Source: Brasilonema bromeliae SPC951 (GTDB lineage Bacteria > Cyanobacteriota > Cyanobacteriia > Cyanobacteriales > Nostocaceae). From it: a stretch of DNA of 32,518 bases. This document shows positions 16,586 to 25,760 of the stretch, in pieces. The notes beneath the pieces were generated by a model. The model saw nothing but the letters and a program-made list of their open reading frames with translations, was not told the origin of the DNA and searched no databases. Within the stretch, counting starts at the first letter, position 1; every line of letters starts with the position of its first letter. Location of the stretch: the NCBI RefSeq assembly GCF_012912135.1, contig NZ_QMEB01000038.1, positions 1 through 32,518 on the forward strand, read 5' to 3'. The position numbers were made by a program, and so were the translations under genes.

Positions 16586-16996
16586 ATGACTATATTGGTT
16601 GGTAATCTTTCTTCTCAGGTCACTGAGGCAAATTTAAGAGAGCTTTTTACAAAATTTGGCACAGTCAGAAAAATTGACATTTTTCCTGACTCCGGTTTTG
16701 CAACAGTAGCAATAAAAGGTGAAGCAAATGAGGATCTTGCTGTTCAAGAACTCAATGGCGTGGAACAGTTTGGGCAGAAACTTAAACTCTTTAAGTCAGC
16801 CCCAGTTCAGCCATCAGACAACCAACGCGATGGAGAGAGGAGATTGCTGATACTACACGCACCAACACATACAGCAAGGGGACTAGGTGATGGGCCAAGT
16901 CCATCGCCCAAGCCGACGAAGCCCTCGCCCCCCAACAAGCCGAAGCCCCGTCCTCTAAAGGCTGGCTTGGTAAGCACATCATTATCTGAAAACTAA
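16586..16996 (+). CDS. RRM-domain RNA-binding protein
   Basis: A small RNA-binding protein of 136 aa from the ATG at 16586. That ATG is preceded by GGAG at 16576 with good spacing; a TTG at 16574 would use the binding site itself as codons. One RRM fold spans about residues 1-75: RNP2 is TILVGNL, followed by VTEANLRELFTKFGTVRKIDIF; RNP1 is degenerate (DSGFATVAI rather than GFGFV), then AVQELNG and LKLFKSAP. Typical cyanobacterial Rbp proteins are about 80-110 aa and end in a Gly/Arg tail. Here the tail is Pro/Lys-rich (GPSPSPKPTKPSPPNKPKPRPL) and its DNA is visibly richer in GC than the RRM part, which suggests an acquired or frameshifted C terminus. It probably acts on mRNA in the cytoplasm. 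Confidence 0.8.
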   Translation: MTILVGNLSSQVTEANLRELFTKFGTVRKIDIFPDSGFATVAIKGEANEDLAVQELNGVEQFGQKLKLFKSAPVQPSDNQRDGERRLLILHAPTHTARGLGDGPSPSPKPTKPSPPNKPKPRPLKAGLVSTSLSEN

Positions 16997-17059
16997 TTCC
17001 AATATTAATGAGAACGTAAGCGTTACTGATCCACTGGAAACTCGCACCTTTCTAATAAA

Positions 17060-18238
17060 TCAGGGTTGGTATTCCAATTTAATTTTACTTGCTGCTCTAG
17101 TAGCCTTTTCCCGTGCTTCTTGAATATCACTGCCTTTAGCCAAAGCCACTCCCATTCGACGATAAGGATGGGCATTAGGTTTACCAAATAGCTTAATGTC
17201 CACATCTTTTTCTGATAGCGCCTCGGCTACACCTGTATAAGCAATGAAATCTGATTTTTCTGAGGCTAAAATGACAGCAGTAGCTGAATAACCTAACTGT
17301 TCTATATTAGGAATAGGCAAGCCTAAAATTGCTCTCAAGTGTAGTTCAAATTCGTTAAGATTTTGCGAGATTAATGTTACCATTCCCGTATCATGTGGTC
17401 TGGGGGAAAGCTCGGAAAAAATGACTTCGTCTTTGGTCACAAAAAACTCCACGCCAAAAATTCCCGCTCCTCCCAATGCATCGGTGACTTTTTTAGCTAT
17501 AGCCTGCGCTTCCACTATCATTTTTTCCGAAATTTCTGCTGGTTGCCAAGATTCTTGATAATCTCCTCTTTCTTGGCGATGACCGATAGGAGAACAAAAA
17601 ATTGTCGGTGCATTCCACTGCTTAATTGTGAGTAAAGTAATTTCAATTTCAAAATTTATAAATTCTTCGACAATCACCTTTTGACTGTCACCTCTGGAAT
17701 TGGCGATCGCATAATTCCACGCCTTCTCAACTTCACTCTTTTCTTTAACTACAGATTGTCCCTTACCAGAAGATGACATCACAGGTTTCACTACATTGGG
17801 AAACCCAATTTCATTCGAGACAGACATCAACTCTTCTAAAGTTGTCGCATAACCATACTTAGCAGTGCGGATGCCTAACTCTTTATGTGCTAATTCTCTG
17901 ATTCTGTCTCGGTTCATTGTATAGTTAGTCGCAGCCGCAGTTGGTATGACTGTTATTCCTCGCTGCTCAAATTCCAAAAGTTTTTCTGTTCTAATTGCTT
18001 CAATTTCTGGTATAATTAAATCAGGCTGATATTTGCTAACAACCCCTTCCAAATCATCAGCACTCAGCATAGAAATCACTTCCGAACAGTCAGCAACTTG
18101 CATTGCTGGAGCATTGGCATAGCGGTCAACAGCAATCACATAATTGCCAAACCGTTTAGCAGCAATAACAAATTCTTTGCCTAGTTCTCCCGAACCTAGC
18201 AACATTAGTTTTTGGGGTAGCTTCATCGAATTATTCAT
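17060..18238 (-). CDS. purT: Formate-dependent phosphoribosylglycinamide formyltransferase PurT
   Basis: An ATP-grasp enzyme that makes formyl-GAR from GAR, formate and ATP in purine synthesis, without folate. The N terminus has the PurT/PurK-type nucleotide fold (LMLLGSGELGKEFVIAAKRFG, then VIAVDRYANAPAMQVAD). The central ATP-grasp part shows PNVVKPVMSSSGKGQSVVK, VIVEEFINFEIEITLLTI and FGVEFFV. The stretch SELSPRPHDTGMVTL is diagnostic. The length of 392 aa matches the family. The ATG at 18238 has AGGAGA eight bases upstream, which decides it over the internal Met5. It is convergent with the RRM gene and lies 77 bases downstream of the pentapeptide gene on the same strand, so the two may be co-transcribed although no functional link is known. 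Confidence 0.95.
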   Translation of the reverse strand: MNNSMKLPQKLMLLGSGELGKEFVIAAKRFGNYVIAVDRYANAPAMQVADCSEVISMLSADDLEGVVSKYQPDLIIPEIEAIRTEKLLEFEQRGITVIPTAAATNYTMNRDRIRELAHKELGIRTAKYGYATTLEELMSVSNEIGFPNVVKPVMSSSGKGQSVVKEKSEVEKAWNYAIANSRGDSQKVIVEEFINFEIEITLLTIKQWNAPTIFCSPIGHRQERGDYQESWQPAEISEKMIVEAQAIAKKVTDALGGAGIFGVEFFVTKDEVIFSELSPRPHDTGMVTLISQNLNEFELHLRAILGLPIPNIEQLGYSATAVILASEKSDFIAYTGVAEALSEKDVDIKLFGKPNAHPYRRMGVALAKGSDIQEAREKATRAASKIKLEYQP

Positions 18239-18315
18239 TAATTTCTCCTAGTTAGTTGCAAGTCAAAAAACTTAATTCTTTCTTTACTTTTTTTACACCT
18301 TTGCACTTCGTTATT

Positions 18316-18822
18316 TCAAGAATCTTCTTCCAAATACTTAAATTTGGCACCGCGAAGTTGTAAATCTTGACGCTGAACCTTTGTCAATCCAATCGCTTCT
18401 CCAAACTCACACTCCTCTACAAGAGCATTTAACCATATAGTCTCATTCAGAGTAGCACCATTCAAATTTGCATTTCTCAAGTCTGCGTTTGTAAAATTGG
18501 CAAATATAAGGTCTGCATTCACTAAACTAGTTCCTTGTAAGTTTGCACCTGATAAATTACCACGGATAAAGTTCACTCCGTCTAAAATCAAGCAAGATAA
18601 ATCCGCTCCTATTAAATTAGGGAATTTTAACTGAGTGGGATTTTGGAAAAATCGCATGACACAAGCTATATTTGCTTCCTTGAGACACATCTTGGTTAAG
18701 AAATCATAGCGGGCTATACCAAGTTGCTTGAGATTTTCTAGACGTTGTTGGGGACTTTGTTCTAAAAACTGAATAGCGCGACTACGAAGGTTTTGAGTAG
18801 GAATATTGAGCATAATCATCAA
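18316..18822 (-). CDS. Pentapeptide-repeat protein
   Basis: A 168-residue protein with an N-terminal helical part and a run of A(D/N)LXX-type pentapeptides at about residues 72-130 ([40 protein letters not shown]). This forms roughly three to four coils of a right-handed beta-helix. The end ([26 protein letters not shown]) is the usual transition and capping segment. No signal peptide or membrane helix is seen, so it should be cytoplasmic. The first Met is followed by further Mets at residues 2 and 4; no clear ribosome binding site favours one. The molecular role of such proteins in cyanobacteria is mostly unknown. It lies upstream of purT on the same strand and is divergent from the gene at 19019. 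Confidence 0.82.
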   Translation of the reverse strand: MMIMLNIPTQNLRSRAIQFLEQSPQQRLENLKQLGIARYDFLTKMCLKEANIACVMRFFQNPTQLKFPNLIGADLSCLILDGVNFIRGNLSGANLQGTSLVNADLIFANFTNADLRNANLNGATLNETIWLNALVEECEFGEAIGLTKVQRQDLQLRGAKFKYLEEDS

Positions 18823-19018
18823 ATTGTCGTAATACTATTGATGTTTAAAATCTTTAATGGCTAGTTCTTTGGTGGAACCACTGAAAAGCTTTGCTATTAT
18901 CAGTAGTGTGTTAGTTATATATATGAAATTTAAAAATTTTGTGTCAAAATTTCATCCGGCTAAGAGTCAGTACCATTAGTAAAGTTAGGTAATTACAGGG
19001 TTTGTTATTGAAGTCACT

Positions 19019-19582
19019 ATGAGAAAAATAATCCTACCGGATAAAATGAAAGGTCATCTACTAACAGTCGCAACATTATTTGGCATTATTTCACTATTCT
19101 GGATCAGCTTTTTCGCTAAAGTTGTGAGAGTAAAATTTGTCGAAATTGATTTTGTACTTAAAAGATTAGAAATTCAAAAGGAAGCACAGGTTGAAATTCC
19201 TTATACTGTTGCTAAAGTTGATATACTCAGGCGGTTAGGTTCTGATGTGAAACCTGATCCTAGATGTTTATTGTGGGCGACAACTGAAGTAGGTAGAGGC
19301 TGGACTAATGATTCAGAAGACCGTGATTTTTTTATAGATTATTATATACCTCCAGATAAAAAAGCAATGATTTGTACAACACCAGCCCTAGCAGCTGCAC
19401 TCCTTGCTAAACGTCATGAGAAACCCCTTTTATATAAAGTTTATCCAACAGAAGATGGTTTTCATGTTCGCATTGTTGAAGGTCTTTCAGAAGTGAGAGA
19501 ACCTTGTAAGAATTGGACAGGAAATGTTGATTGTGCAGATCCTATATTGTCGCGACAGGGAGTTGTTAGGTATGAACCGTAG
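19019..19582 (+). CDS. Hypothetical protein with one N-terminal membrane anchor
   Basis: Not recognised. The 187-residue protein starts with a basic stretch and one hydrophobic helix (about residues 12-35, LLTVATLFGIISLFWISFFAKVV). This is followed by a mainly beta-type soluble domain of about 150 residues. The soluble part has four cysteines (in PDPRCLLW, MICTTP, EPCKNW and NVDCAD), which could pair if the domain is extracytoplasmic. The hydrophobic segment lacks a clear signal-peptidase site, so an anchored protein is more likely than a secreted one. It stands alone: the upstream gene is divergent (196-base gap) and the downstream gene is convergent. Codon use looks like that of its neighbours. 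Confidence 0.6.
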   Translation: MRKIILPDKMKGHLLTVATLFGIISLFWISFFAKVVRVKFVEIDFVLKRLEIQKEAQVEIPYTVAKVDILRRLGSDVKPDPRCLLWATTEVGRGWTNDSEDRDFFIDYYIPPDKKAMICTTPALAAALLAKRHEKPLLYKVYPTEDGFHVRIVEGLSEVREPCKNWTGNVDCADPILSRQGVVRYEP

Positions 19583-19772
19583 AAGATAATACGGCGGAAG
19601 TCGGAAGTAAAAAAGCTTTCTGTGTGGCTTTTAAAGCTTATTGTTTGTACTTTATGCACAAACAATGTGCTGTCAATGCAGCTTTCTCTCTACTGTGCTG
19701 CATTGAAAGCCATCTGTCAAAAATCTTCCTCGAATTTTGCTACCCTTAAAAAGCTGTTTCTAAAATATAGAA
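19583..19772. terminator. Convergent intergenic gap with two inverted repeats
   Basis: Between two convergent genes there are two stems: TTGTTTGT/ACAAACAA (19641-19648 and 19658-19665) and the perfect 10-base pair TCAATGCAGC/GCTGCATTGA (19673-19682 and 19697-19706). They may serve as a bidirectional terminator, but neither has a clean T-run. Confidence 0.35.
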
Positions 19773-21701
19773 TTAAGACTCAATCTCAGCTAATTCCATC
19801 CAACGTTCAGTCGCCTCATCAATTTCTTCCTTCAGGGTTTCCACCTGTTCATATAATTTTTGTACTTGAGAGTAGTTACCAGGAGAAACATTCGCCATTG
19901 CTTTCTCTGCTTCTGCTTTTTCGGCTTCCATCTTGGCAATTTTACCTTCCAACTGCTCAAATTCTCGCTTTTCCCAATTAGATAACCTACGGCGTTTTTT
20001 CGTTTCGGTTTCTTTGGAAGATGTTGTCTGTAACGTCTCTGTATTTTTTGGCTTTTCTTTCGTGCTATTTATCTGTTGCTGTTGTGCTTCTTCTGCTTGC
20101 TTATAATCCAGATAAACTGAATAGTTACCTGGATATTGTCGGATATTCCCACCTTCTTCAAAGGTAAAAATTGTATCTACGGTGCGGTCTAGAAAATAGC
20201 GATCGTGAGAAACAACAATAACACAACCGGAAAATTCTTCTAAATATTCTTCCAGTACAGCCAATGTCTGTACATCCAAATCATTCGTAGGTTCATCTAA
20301 TATTAAAACATTCGGTGCACTCATGAGAACGCGCAACAGAAATAACCGCCGTTTTTCACCACCCGAAAGTTTATGAATTGGGGAATACTGTTGATTCCCA
20401 GGAAACAGAAAACGCTCCAACATTTGGGAAGCAGTAATTCTCGTTCCATCGGCAATTTTGACAAATTCACCTTCTTCTTTAATGTAATCAATCACTCGTT
20501 GATTTTCGTTCAACGCTGATTGTAATTCTTCTGAATGCTGGTTAAAATAACCAATGTGAATAGTCGTACCAATTTCTACACTTCCTGAATCTGGCTCAAC
20601 ACGTTCCGTGATAATATCTAGTAACGTAGATTTACCCGCGCCATTAGTGCCGATAATACCAATGCGGTCTTCTGGACTAAACTCGTAGGTAAAATCCTTA
20701 ATTAAAGTACGTCCGTCATAAGCTTTCGATGTATTATTCAGTTCAATAACTTTTTTGCCAATGCGACGACTAGGTGTAGAAATATCAACTTTTCCCTGAG
20801 CTTGTTTAAACTCAGTTTCCTTCAGATCGTGAACGCGATCAATTCTCGCTTTTTGTTTCGTACTACGAGCTTTTGGTCCTCGTTTTAGCCATTCCAACTC
20901 ACGGCGCAAGACACCTTGATGTTTGCGCTGACTACTAATAGCAGATTCTTCAGCTAGTGCTTTCTTTTCCAAGTAATATGAATAGTTGCCTGTGTATGTG
21001 TAAATATCTCCTCGGTCAATTTCAATGATACGATTGGTGACTTTATCCAAAAAGTAGCGATCGTGAGTGATAAGAAAGAGTGCGCCACGATAACGGTTCA
21101 AATAACTTTGTAACCACTCAACAGAATTAGCATCTAGATGGTTTGTCGGTTCATCCATCAACAACAACTCTGGTTCTGACAACAAGGCTGTGGCTAAAGC
21201 AATGCGCTTACGATAACCACCAGATAAAGTCCCAACAAGAGCATGAAAATCTGTAATTCCTAACTTTGAAAGAATGATTTTAGCATTCGTTTCCAGTTCC
21301 CATGCACCAAGTGAGTCCATGCGCTGCATTACAGAAGAAAGACGCGCCATTAATTGTTTATCTTCCGCTGCATGAGCTAATTTATCAGAAATTTCCTCGT
21401 ACTCACGCACCAATTCCATTTGTTCGCCACTGTCAGCGAAAACTTGCTCTAAGACTGTGCGATTGTCGTCTAAATCTGGCTGTTGAGGCAAGTATACAAT
21501 TTTAGCTCCTGAATTTGCTAAAATTTGACCACTATCAATCGGTTCTAGTCCAGCAATCATTTTGAGTAATGTTGATTTACCAGAACCGTTAGTACCAATT
21601 AAGCCAACTTTATCGGTAGCATCCAAGCTAAAGCTGGCATCTTTCAATATTTCCTTGATACCAAAATCTTTTTTAACAGATTGTAGGGTGATAAGACTCA
21701 T
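19773..21701 (-). CDS. uup: ABC-F family ATPase, Uup-like
   Basis: A 642-residue soluble protein with two ABC ATPase domains and no membrane segment, the mark of ABC-F. Domain 1 has GTNGSGKS, signature LSGGYRKR and Walker B LLLMDEPTNHLD. Domain 2 has GTNGAGKS, signature LSGGEKRRL and VLILDEPTNDLD. The linker carries the YLEKKALAEE...EWLKRGPKARSTKQKARIDR segment found in Uup. The C-terminal roughly 90 residues form a charged coiled coil (NWEKREFEQLEGKIAKMEAEKAEAE), also typical of Uup, where this part binds nucleic acid. ABC-F proteins act on ribosomes; Uup is also linked to transposon excision and replication intermediates. EttA and YheS are less likely because of the coiled-coil tail. The start has no strong ribosome binding site. 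Confidence 0.87.
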   Translation of the reverse strand: MSLITLQSVKKDFGIKEILKDASFSLDATDKVGLIGTNGSGKSTLLKMIAGLEPIDSGQILANSGAKIVYLPQQPDLDDNRTVLEQVFADSGEQMELVREYEEISDKLAHAAEDKQLMARLSSVMQRMDSLGAWELETNAKIILSKLGITDFHALVGTLSGGYRKRIALATALLSEPELLLMDEPTNHLDANSVEWLQSYLNRYRGALFLITHDRYFLDKVTNRIIEIDRGDIYTYTGNYSYYLEKKALAEESAISSQRKHQGVLRRELEWLKRGPKARSTKQKARIDRVHDLKETEFKQAQGKVDISTPSRRIGKKVIELNNTSKAYDGRTLIKDFTYEFSPEDRIGIIGTNGAGKSTLLDIITERVEPDSGSVEIGTTIHIGYFNQHSEELQSALNENQRVIDYIKEEGEFVKIADGTRITASQMLERFLFPGNQQYSPIHKLSGGEKRRLFLLRVLMSAPNVLILDEPTNDLDVQTLAVLEEYLEEFSGCVIVVSHDRYFLDRTVDTIFTFEEGGNIRQYPGNYSVYLDYKQAEEAQQQQINSTKEKPKNTETLQTTSSKETETKKRRRLSNWEKREFEQLEGKIAKMEAEKAEAEKAMANVSPGNYSQVQKLYEQVETLKEEIDEATERWMELAEIES

Positions 21702-21723
21702 ATCAATTTAGGGTTTAGATTTG

Positions 21724-21796
21724 AACCGCAGACAAACGCTGAGAAACGCAGATAATGATCTATTTTATCAGCGTCCGTCTGCGTGTATCTGCGGTT
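21724..21796. repeat. Imperfect palindrome, AACCGCAGA...TCTGCGGTT
   Basis: Outer arms AACCGCAGA (21724-21732) and TCTGCGGTT (21788-21796) are perfect. Between them, ACGCTGAG, ACGCAGAT, CAGCGTCC and TCTGCGTG continue an interrupted stem. It fills most of the 144-base gap between the DUF1824 and ABC-F genes. Elements with these arms are, from memory, frequent in cyanobacterial intergenic DNA. Confidence 0.75.
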
Positions 21797-21845
21797 ACAA
21801 TTTTAGAGTACGCTATGGGTCAAGGTGAGCAATACAACCCTACTA

Positions 21846-22262
21846 TTAAACAAATAAATCAAGGGGTAAATGCCCGTACATTTCGTTAATTCCACTTTGA
21901 GAGTAAGACTGACAAGAGACTAGTACACCCCGATGATGTCCTGAGTAAGAATCCAGATAGCATACACCATTTTTGCCGTTTAATTTGATGTAAACTGGAC
22001 CTTCAATCTCAGGTAAATTGCTTGGTGGTTCATAGCCAAAAGCATGGGAATATGTTTTCATCGCTAGTATTGCTTCCTCTGGCGTATCAGCACAAATACC
22101 TAATATTTGGTAGTCAGAAATCTTAGCTAGCAAAACTAAAGCTTGACGAATTAAGGTCTTTTCTGATGGCTTGAGGTTAGGGGCAATGTCTATACAGTTG
22201 AATTTATTGAGAATCTTTTTGGCATCTTGAACGGTGAGATTGCTCTGATTATTGCTTGACAT
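21846..22262 (-). CDS. DUF1824 family protein
   Basis: A 138-residue soluble protein matching my recall of DUF1824, a cyanobacteria-specific family of unknown function. Visible marks are ALVLLAKISDYQILGICADTPEEA (about residues 41-64), AMKTYSHAFGYEPP, the GPVYIKLNGKNGVCYLDSY beta-hairpin (about 90-108), RGVLVSCQSY and the closing YGHLPLDLFV. The length fits the family. No signal peptide or membrane helix is present. It lies on the same strand between the prohibitin-like and ABC-F genes, with gaps of 79 and 144 bases, so an operon is not certain. Confidence 0.75.
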   Translation of the reverse strand: MSSNNQSNLTVQDAKKILNKFNCIDIAPNLKPSEKTLIRQALVLLAKISDYQILGICADTPEEAILAMKTYSHAFGYEPPSNLPEIEGPVYIKLNGKNGVCYLDSYSGHHRGVLVSCQSYSQSGINEMYGHLPLDLFV

Positions 22263-22341
22263 AATTTTTTTATTATTCCTTGATGTTCTCTATCTGCTTA
22301 TTAAGTAGGGTACACACCCTAAATCAGGGTTCAAATTGTAA

Positions 22342-23184
22342 TTAATCTTGCATATTACCGAAATTAAAGAGAAATGGTACACTACTTTTTGTATCACCAC
22401 TCATAACCAGCACTTTTGGCATCTGAGCACCCCCAGTCTTCCAAGCTTCGATCGCTTCTTTTTGCAGAACCAACTGTCCACCTTGAGCTTTTAAAGTTTC
22501 AGCCAAAAGTCTTTGAGCTTCCGCTTTTCCTTTGGCGCGATTGATTTCTGCTTGAGCCTCTTGTTCCGCTTCTCGGGCTACGTATACAGCTCTTTGTGCT
22601 CTTTGCTCTGCAATTTGTTTTTCTTCAACTGCTCTGGCGAATTCTGGAGAAAAAGTTAAGTCAACTACGCTGGTATCTAACACGATTATTCCATATTTAT
22701 CTAAGCGTTGCCCCAATGCCATATCAAAATCTTCTTTCAATTCATTTCTTTTTGTAATCGACTCCTCAACTGTTCTTTTAGCAGCTGCAATTTTAAATGA
22801 TTCCTGAGTTTGGGGTGCAATAATTTTGTTGACAATATTTTCTAATGTCCCTTGTGTCCTTCTGATATCAACAACTTCTGTGGGATCAATACGAAAGTTA
22901 ATAGCAAATCTTGCAGATAGGGTTTGCAAATCCTTGGTTGAACTCTCTGCTGGAACCTCAAACTTTTGCACAGTCAAATCATACACATCTACTCTGGAGA
23001 TGAAGGGCGGTATCACGTGAAGACCCTCGATTAATGCTCCATCTCTGGCTTTACCCAAGATACTAAGTACTCCTGCTTGCCCTGGATTTATAATGGTAAA
23101 GGAATTGAGGCTCAAAATGACAAGTATTGCTACCACAATTGCTGCTACTAAAGTCTGCCAATTCCCCAATGGTTGATTTTTCAA
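22342..23184 (-). CDS. Prohibitin/SPFH-domain membrane protein
   Basis: A 280-residue prohibitin-family protein. It has one N-terminal membrane helix (about residues 11-31, VAAIVVAILVILSLNSFTII), then the SPFH domain beginning INPGQAGVLSILGKARDGALIEGLHVIPPF. The domain continues with VQKFEVPAESSTKDLQTLSARFAINFRID and the alpha-helical EEKQIAEQRAQRAVYVAREAEQEAQAEI coiled coil. Such proteins form large rings in the membrane and are thought to organise lipids or shield proteases of the FtsH type. The start codon is TTG at 23184, chosen because AAGGAG stands eight bases upstream and no better ATG precedes the membrane helix. It is divergent from the ABC exporter at 23316. Band-7/stomatin is the nearest alternative, but the IPPF and helical pattern favours prohibitin. 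Confidence 0.9.
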   Translation of the reverse strand: MKNQPLGNWQTLVAAIVVAILVILSLNSFTIINPGQAGVLSILGKARDGALIEGLHVIPPFISRVDVYDLTVQKFEVPAESSTKDLQTLSARFAINFRIDPTEVVDIRRTQGTLENIVNKIIAPQTQESFKIAAAKRTVEESITKRNELKEDFDMALGQRLDKYGIIVLDTSVVDLTFSPEFARAVEEKQIAEQRAQRAVYVAREAEQEAQAEINRAKGKAEAQRLLAETLKAQGGQLVLQKEAIEAWKTGGAQMPKVLVMSGDTKSSVPFLFNFGNMQD

Positions 23185-23315
23185 ATCGTTATCTCCTTTG
23201 CATTTTCAGACAACTCTTGTGAATTGTGATATCTTACTGCTCGCCTTTGCACCTTTGTGACACCTTTGGAAGCTAATTGTGGTAATATTTTAAATCCACG
23301 CATCTACAAATAACT

Positions 23316-25181
23316 GTGGTAATGGTATTGAAATCTCATCGGGGATCGAGAAGAAACAGACGCGTACTAGGCGATGCTCCCAGAGGGAGCCGCCCAAAGG
23401 GCGAACGTCAGACATCGTCCCCAAATCATCCCCTCATGCGGCTGCTGGACTACGGGCACCAGTATCGTAAACGAATTTGGTTGTCAACTACTTGTTCTAT
23501 TCTTAATAAGCTTTTCGACTTGGCACCACCAGCCTTAATTGGGATGGCGGTGGATGTGGTAGTAAAACAGCAAGATTCTATCATCGCTCAGTGGGGAGTG
23601 AAAGATATTTTTGGGCAATTTTTTATTCTTTCGTTCCTGACTGTTATCATCTGGATACTAGAATCGGTTTTTGAATACGCTTACGGAAGGCTTTGGCGTA
23701 ATTTGGCACAGGACATACAGCATGATTTGCGTCTGGATGCTTATGAACATTTGCAGGAGTTAGAACTCGCATATTTTGAAGAACGCAGTACAGGTGGTTT
23801 GATGTCTATCCTCAGTGATGATATCAACCAACTGGAACGTTTTTTAGATGTGGGGGCAAATGATATTCTCCAAGTTGTCACAACAGTTGTCATTATAAGT
23901 GGTGCTTTCTTTATTTTGGCTCCTAGTGTTGCCTGGATGGCAATATTGCCGATACCATTTATTCTTTGGGGTTCGTTTGCTTTTCAAAAATTACTCGCAC
24001 CTCGCTATGCTGATGTCAGAGAAAAGGTTGGTCTACTCAACTCGCGTCTGGTAAATAATTTGAGCGGTATTACTACTATTAAAAGTTTTACCTCCGAAGA
24101 TTACGAAATTTCACGTTTCACAAAAGAAAGTGAGGCATATCGCCGCAGTAACGCTAAAGCAATTAAACTTTCCGCTGCATTTGTTCCTCTGATCCGAATG
24201 TTGATTTTGGTGAGTTTTACAGCATTATTGCTGTTTGCTGGAATGGCAGCAGCGAATGGCAAAATATCTGTCGGTACCTACAGTGTACTATTATTTCTCG
24301 TCCAGCGGTTACTCTGGCCTTTAACAAGATTAGGTGATACTTTTGACCAATATCAAAGAGCAATGGCTTCCACAAATCGAGTCATGAATTTGTTGGACAC
24401 TCCTATTGCTATTCATACGGGAGAAATACATTTACCGACTCAGACAGTACGTGGTGAATTAGAACTAACAAATGTCACTTTTGCTTATAAAGATAGACCA
24501 TCCATTGTTACAGATCTGTCTTTACACGTTCCAGCAGGTAAAACAATTGCCATTGTTGGTTCTACTGGTTCCGGAAAAAGCACTTTGGTGAAACTTCTCT
24601 TGCGATTGTATGAAGTGCAATCAGGAACAATAGCCCTTGATGGCATTGATATACAACAGTTGAATCTACAGGATTTACGCCGTTGCATTGGTCTAGTCAG
24701 CCAGGATGTTTTCTTGTTTCATGGTAGTGTAGCAGAAAATATTGCTTATGGCAGTTTTGATGCTGTAGAGGATGAAATTATTATGGCAGCAAAAATCGCT
24801 GAAGCACACGAATTTATTGTGCGATTGCCTCAAGGATATGAGACAATTGTCGGTGAACGAGGACAAAAGTTATCTGGTGGACAGCGACAACGGATTGCCA
24901 TTGCTCGCGCCATCTTAAAGAATCCACCAATTTTGATTTTAGATGAAGCGACATCAGCAGTGGATAATGAGACAGAGGCAGCCATTCAGCGATCGCTAGA
25001 ACATATTACTGTCAATCGGACAACAATTGCGATCGCACACCGTCTTTCCACCATCCGCAATGCTTCACGCATCTATGTCATGGAATACGGACAATTTGTT
25101 GAATCAGGAACCCATCAAGAACTATTGGACAAAAACGGAGTTTATGCGAGTCTGTGGCGCGTGCAGTCAGGTTTGAGGTAA
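23316..25181 (+). CDS. ABC exporter, fused permease-ATPase (MsbA/MDR-like)
   Basis: A 621-residue half-transporter expected to act as a dimer in the membrane. Residues about 41-345 form a six-helix permease ([96 protein letters not shown]). The ATPase part has Walker [11 protein letters not shown]-loop VSQDVFLF, signature [16 protein letters not shown], Walker [13 protein letters not shown] and the IAHRLSTI switch histidine. Substrate unknown; lipid or multidrug export is usual for the group. The frame opens at GTG 23316; an ATG at 23322 is two codons in. Residues about 18-35 come from a hairpin repeat (separate entry), so the original N terminus may be nearer [15 protein letters not shown] (ATG at 23436). 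The 147-residue gene follows 31 bases later. Confidence 0.9.
   Translation: MVMVLKSHRGSRRNRRVLGDAPRGSRPKGERQTSSPNHPLMRLLDYGHQYRKRIWLSTTCSILNKLFDLAPPALIGMAVDVVVKQQDSIIAQWGVKDIFGQFFILSFLTVIIWILESVFEYAYGRLWRNLAQDIQHDLRLDAYEHLQELELAYFEERSTGGLMSILSDDINQLERFLDVGANDILQVVTTVVIISGAFFILAPSVAWMAILPIPFILWGSFAFQKLLAPRYADVREKVGLLNSRLVNNLSGITTIKSFTSEDYEISRFTKESEAYRRSNAKAIKLSAAFVPLIRMLILVSFTALLLFAGMAAANGKISVGTYSVLLFLVQRLLWPLTRLGDTFDQYQRAMASTNRVMNLLDTPIAIHTGEIHLPTQTVRGELELTNVTFAYKDRPSIVTDLSLHVPAGKTIAIVGSTGSGKSTLVKLLLRLYEVQSGTIALDGIDIQQLNLQDLRRCIGLVSQDVFLFHGSVAENIAYGSFDAVEDEIIMAAKIAEAHEFIVRLPQGYETIVGERGQKLSGGQRQRIAIARAILKNPPILILDEATSAVDNETEAAIQRSLEHITVNRTTIAIAHRLSTIRNASRIYVMEYGQFVESGTHQELLDKNGVYASLWRVQSGLR
23371..23404. 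repeat. Double-hairpin repeat in the N terminus of the ABC exporter
   Basis: Two adjacent GC-rich hairpins, GCTCCC-AGA-GGGAGC (23376-23390) and CGCCC-AAA-GGGCG (23391-23403), lie in the coding frame as [13 protein letters not shown]. They have the same short-stem, three-base-loop build as the insertions in the WD40 gene. Confidence 0.7.
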
Positions 25182-25212
25182 ACTTTTCAACAATCAAAAA
25201 TCTAAAATTGGT

Positions 25213-25656
25213 ATGATATTTGCTTCTACCCAATCTCAATCACCAAACAACAAGTGGCGTCGCCAGTTGGATAAATTCGTTAAAGAAAATCAACAGGAAT
25301 TAGCAGCGCTGTCTTGGGGTTTGTGGTTAGAAAATGCTGACGAAAAGGGTACAGTTGGTATTTATTTGCAACCAACACCACACTTTGTTTATTGTCCCAG
25401 ACAGGCTATAGAACAACTAAATAGCAAAGTTGAGAACAGACTTCAGGAACTTGTAGGGATTGTGGAACACCATAAACCAGAAGTAGAAGTTCTCATGATC
25501 GCAATTAGCAAAGATGAAGTTAAGTTAATTTACTTTGAACCACAACTTGCACCACCAACTTGTTATGAACGAGTTGGTAAAGATGTGGATACTTTATTAG
25601 TATATCTCGAACAGCTCCTGAGCGAGCAGTTTAACGCGGAACAATCAGCACAGTAA
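25213..25656 (+). CDS. Conserved cyanobacterial protein, possibly CcmS-like (carboxysome chaperone)
   Basis: A 147-residue soluble protein with no membrane segment. The sequence NNKWRRQLDKFVKENQQELAALSWGLWLE (about residues 12-40), then IYLQPTPHFVYCPRQAIEQLN and KLIYFEPQLAPPTCYE, matches my memory of a conserved cyanobacterial family now often named CcmS, an assembly chaperone that binds a carboxysome shell protein. I cannot confirm this without a search, so no symbol is given. The frame starts with ATG at 25213, with no strong ribosome binding site. It follows the ABC exporter by 31 bases and could be read from its transcript. The nearby SbtA-like operon at 26656 would fit a carbon-concentrating role, but that may be chance. 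Confidence 0.6.
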   Translation: MIFASTQSQSPNNKWRRQLDKFVKENQQELAALSWGLWLENADEKGTVGIYLQPTPHFVYCPRQAIEQLNSKVENRLQELVGIVEHHKPEVEVLMIAISKDEVKLIYFEPQLAPPTCYERVGKDVDTLLVYLEQLLSEQFNAEQSAQ

Positions 25657-25760
25657 TCAAATTGCAACATTGAAAAAAATCAAGGTCATAAAAACGGTAG
25701 TATAGGGGAAAATTCCATATGAATTTGTAGTAGCTGGAACCCAGTATCGATGGAGCACAC

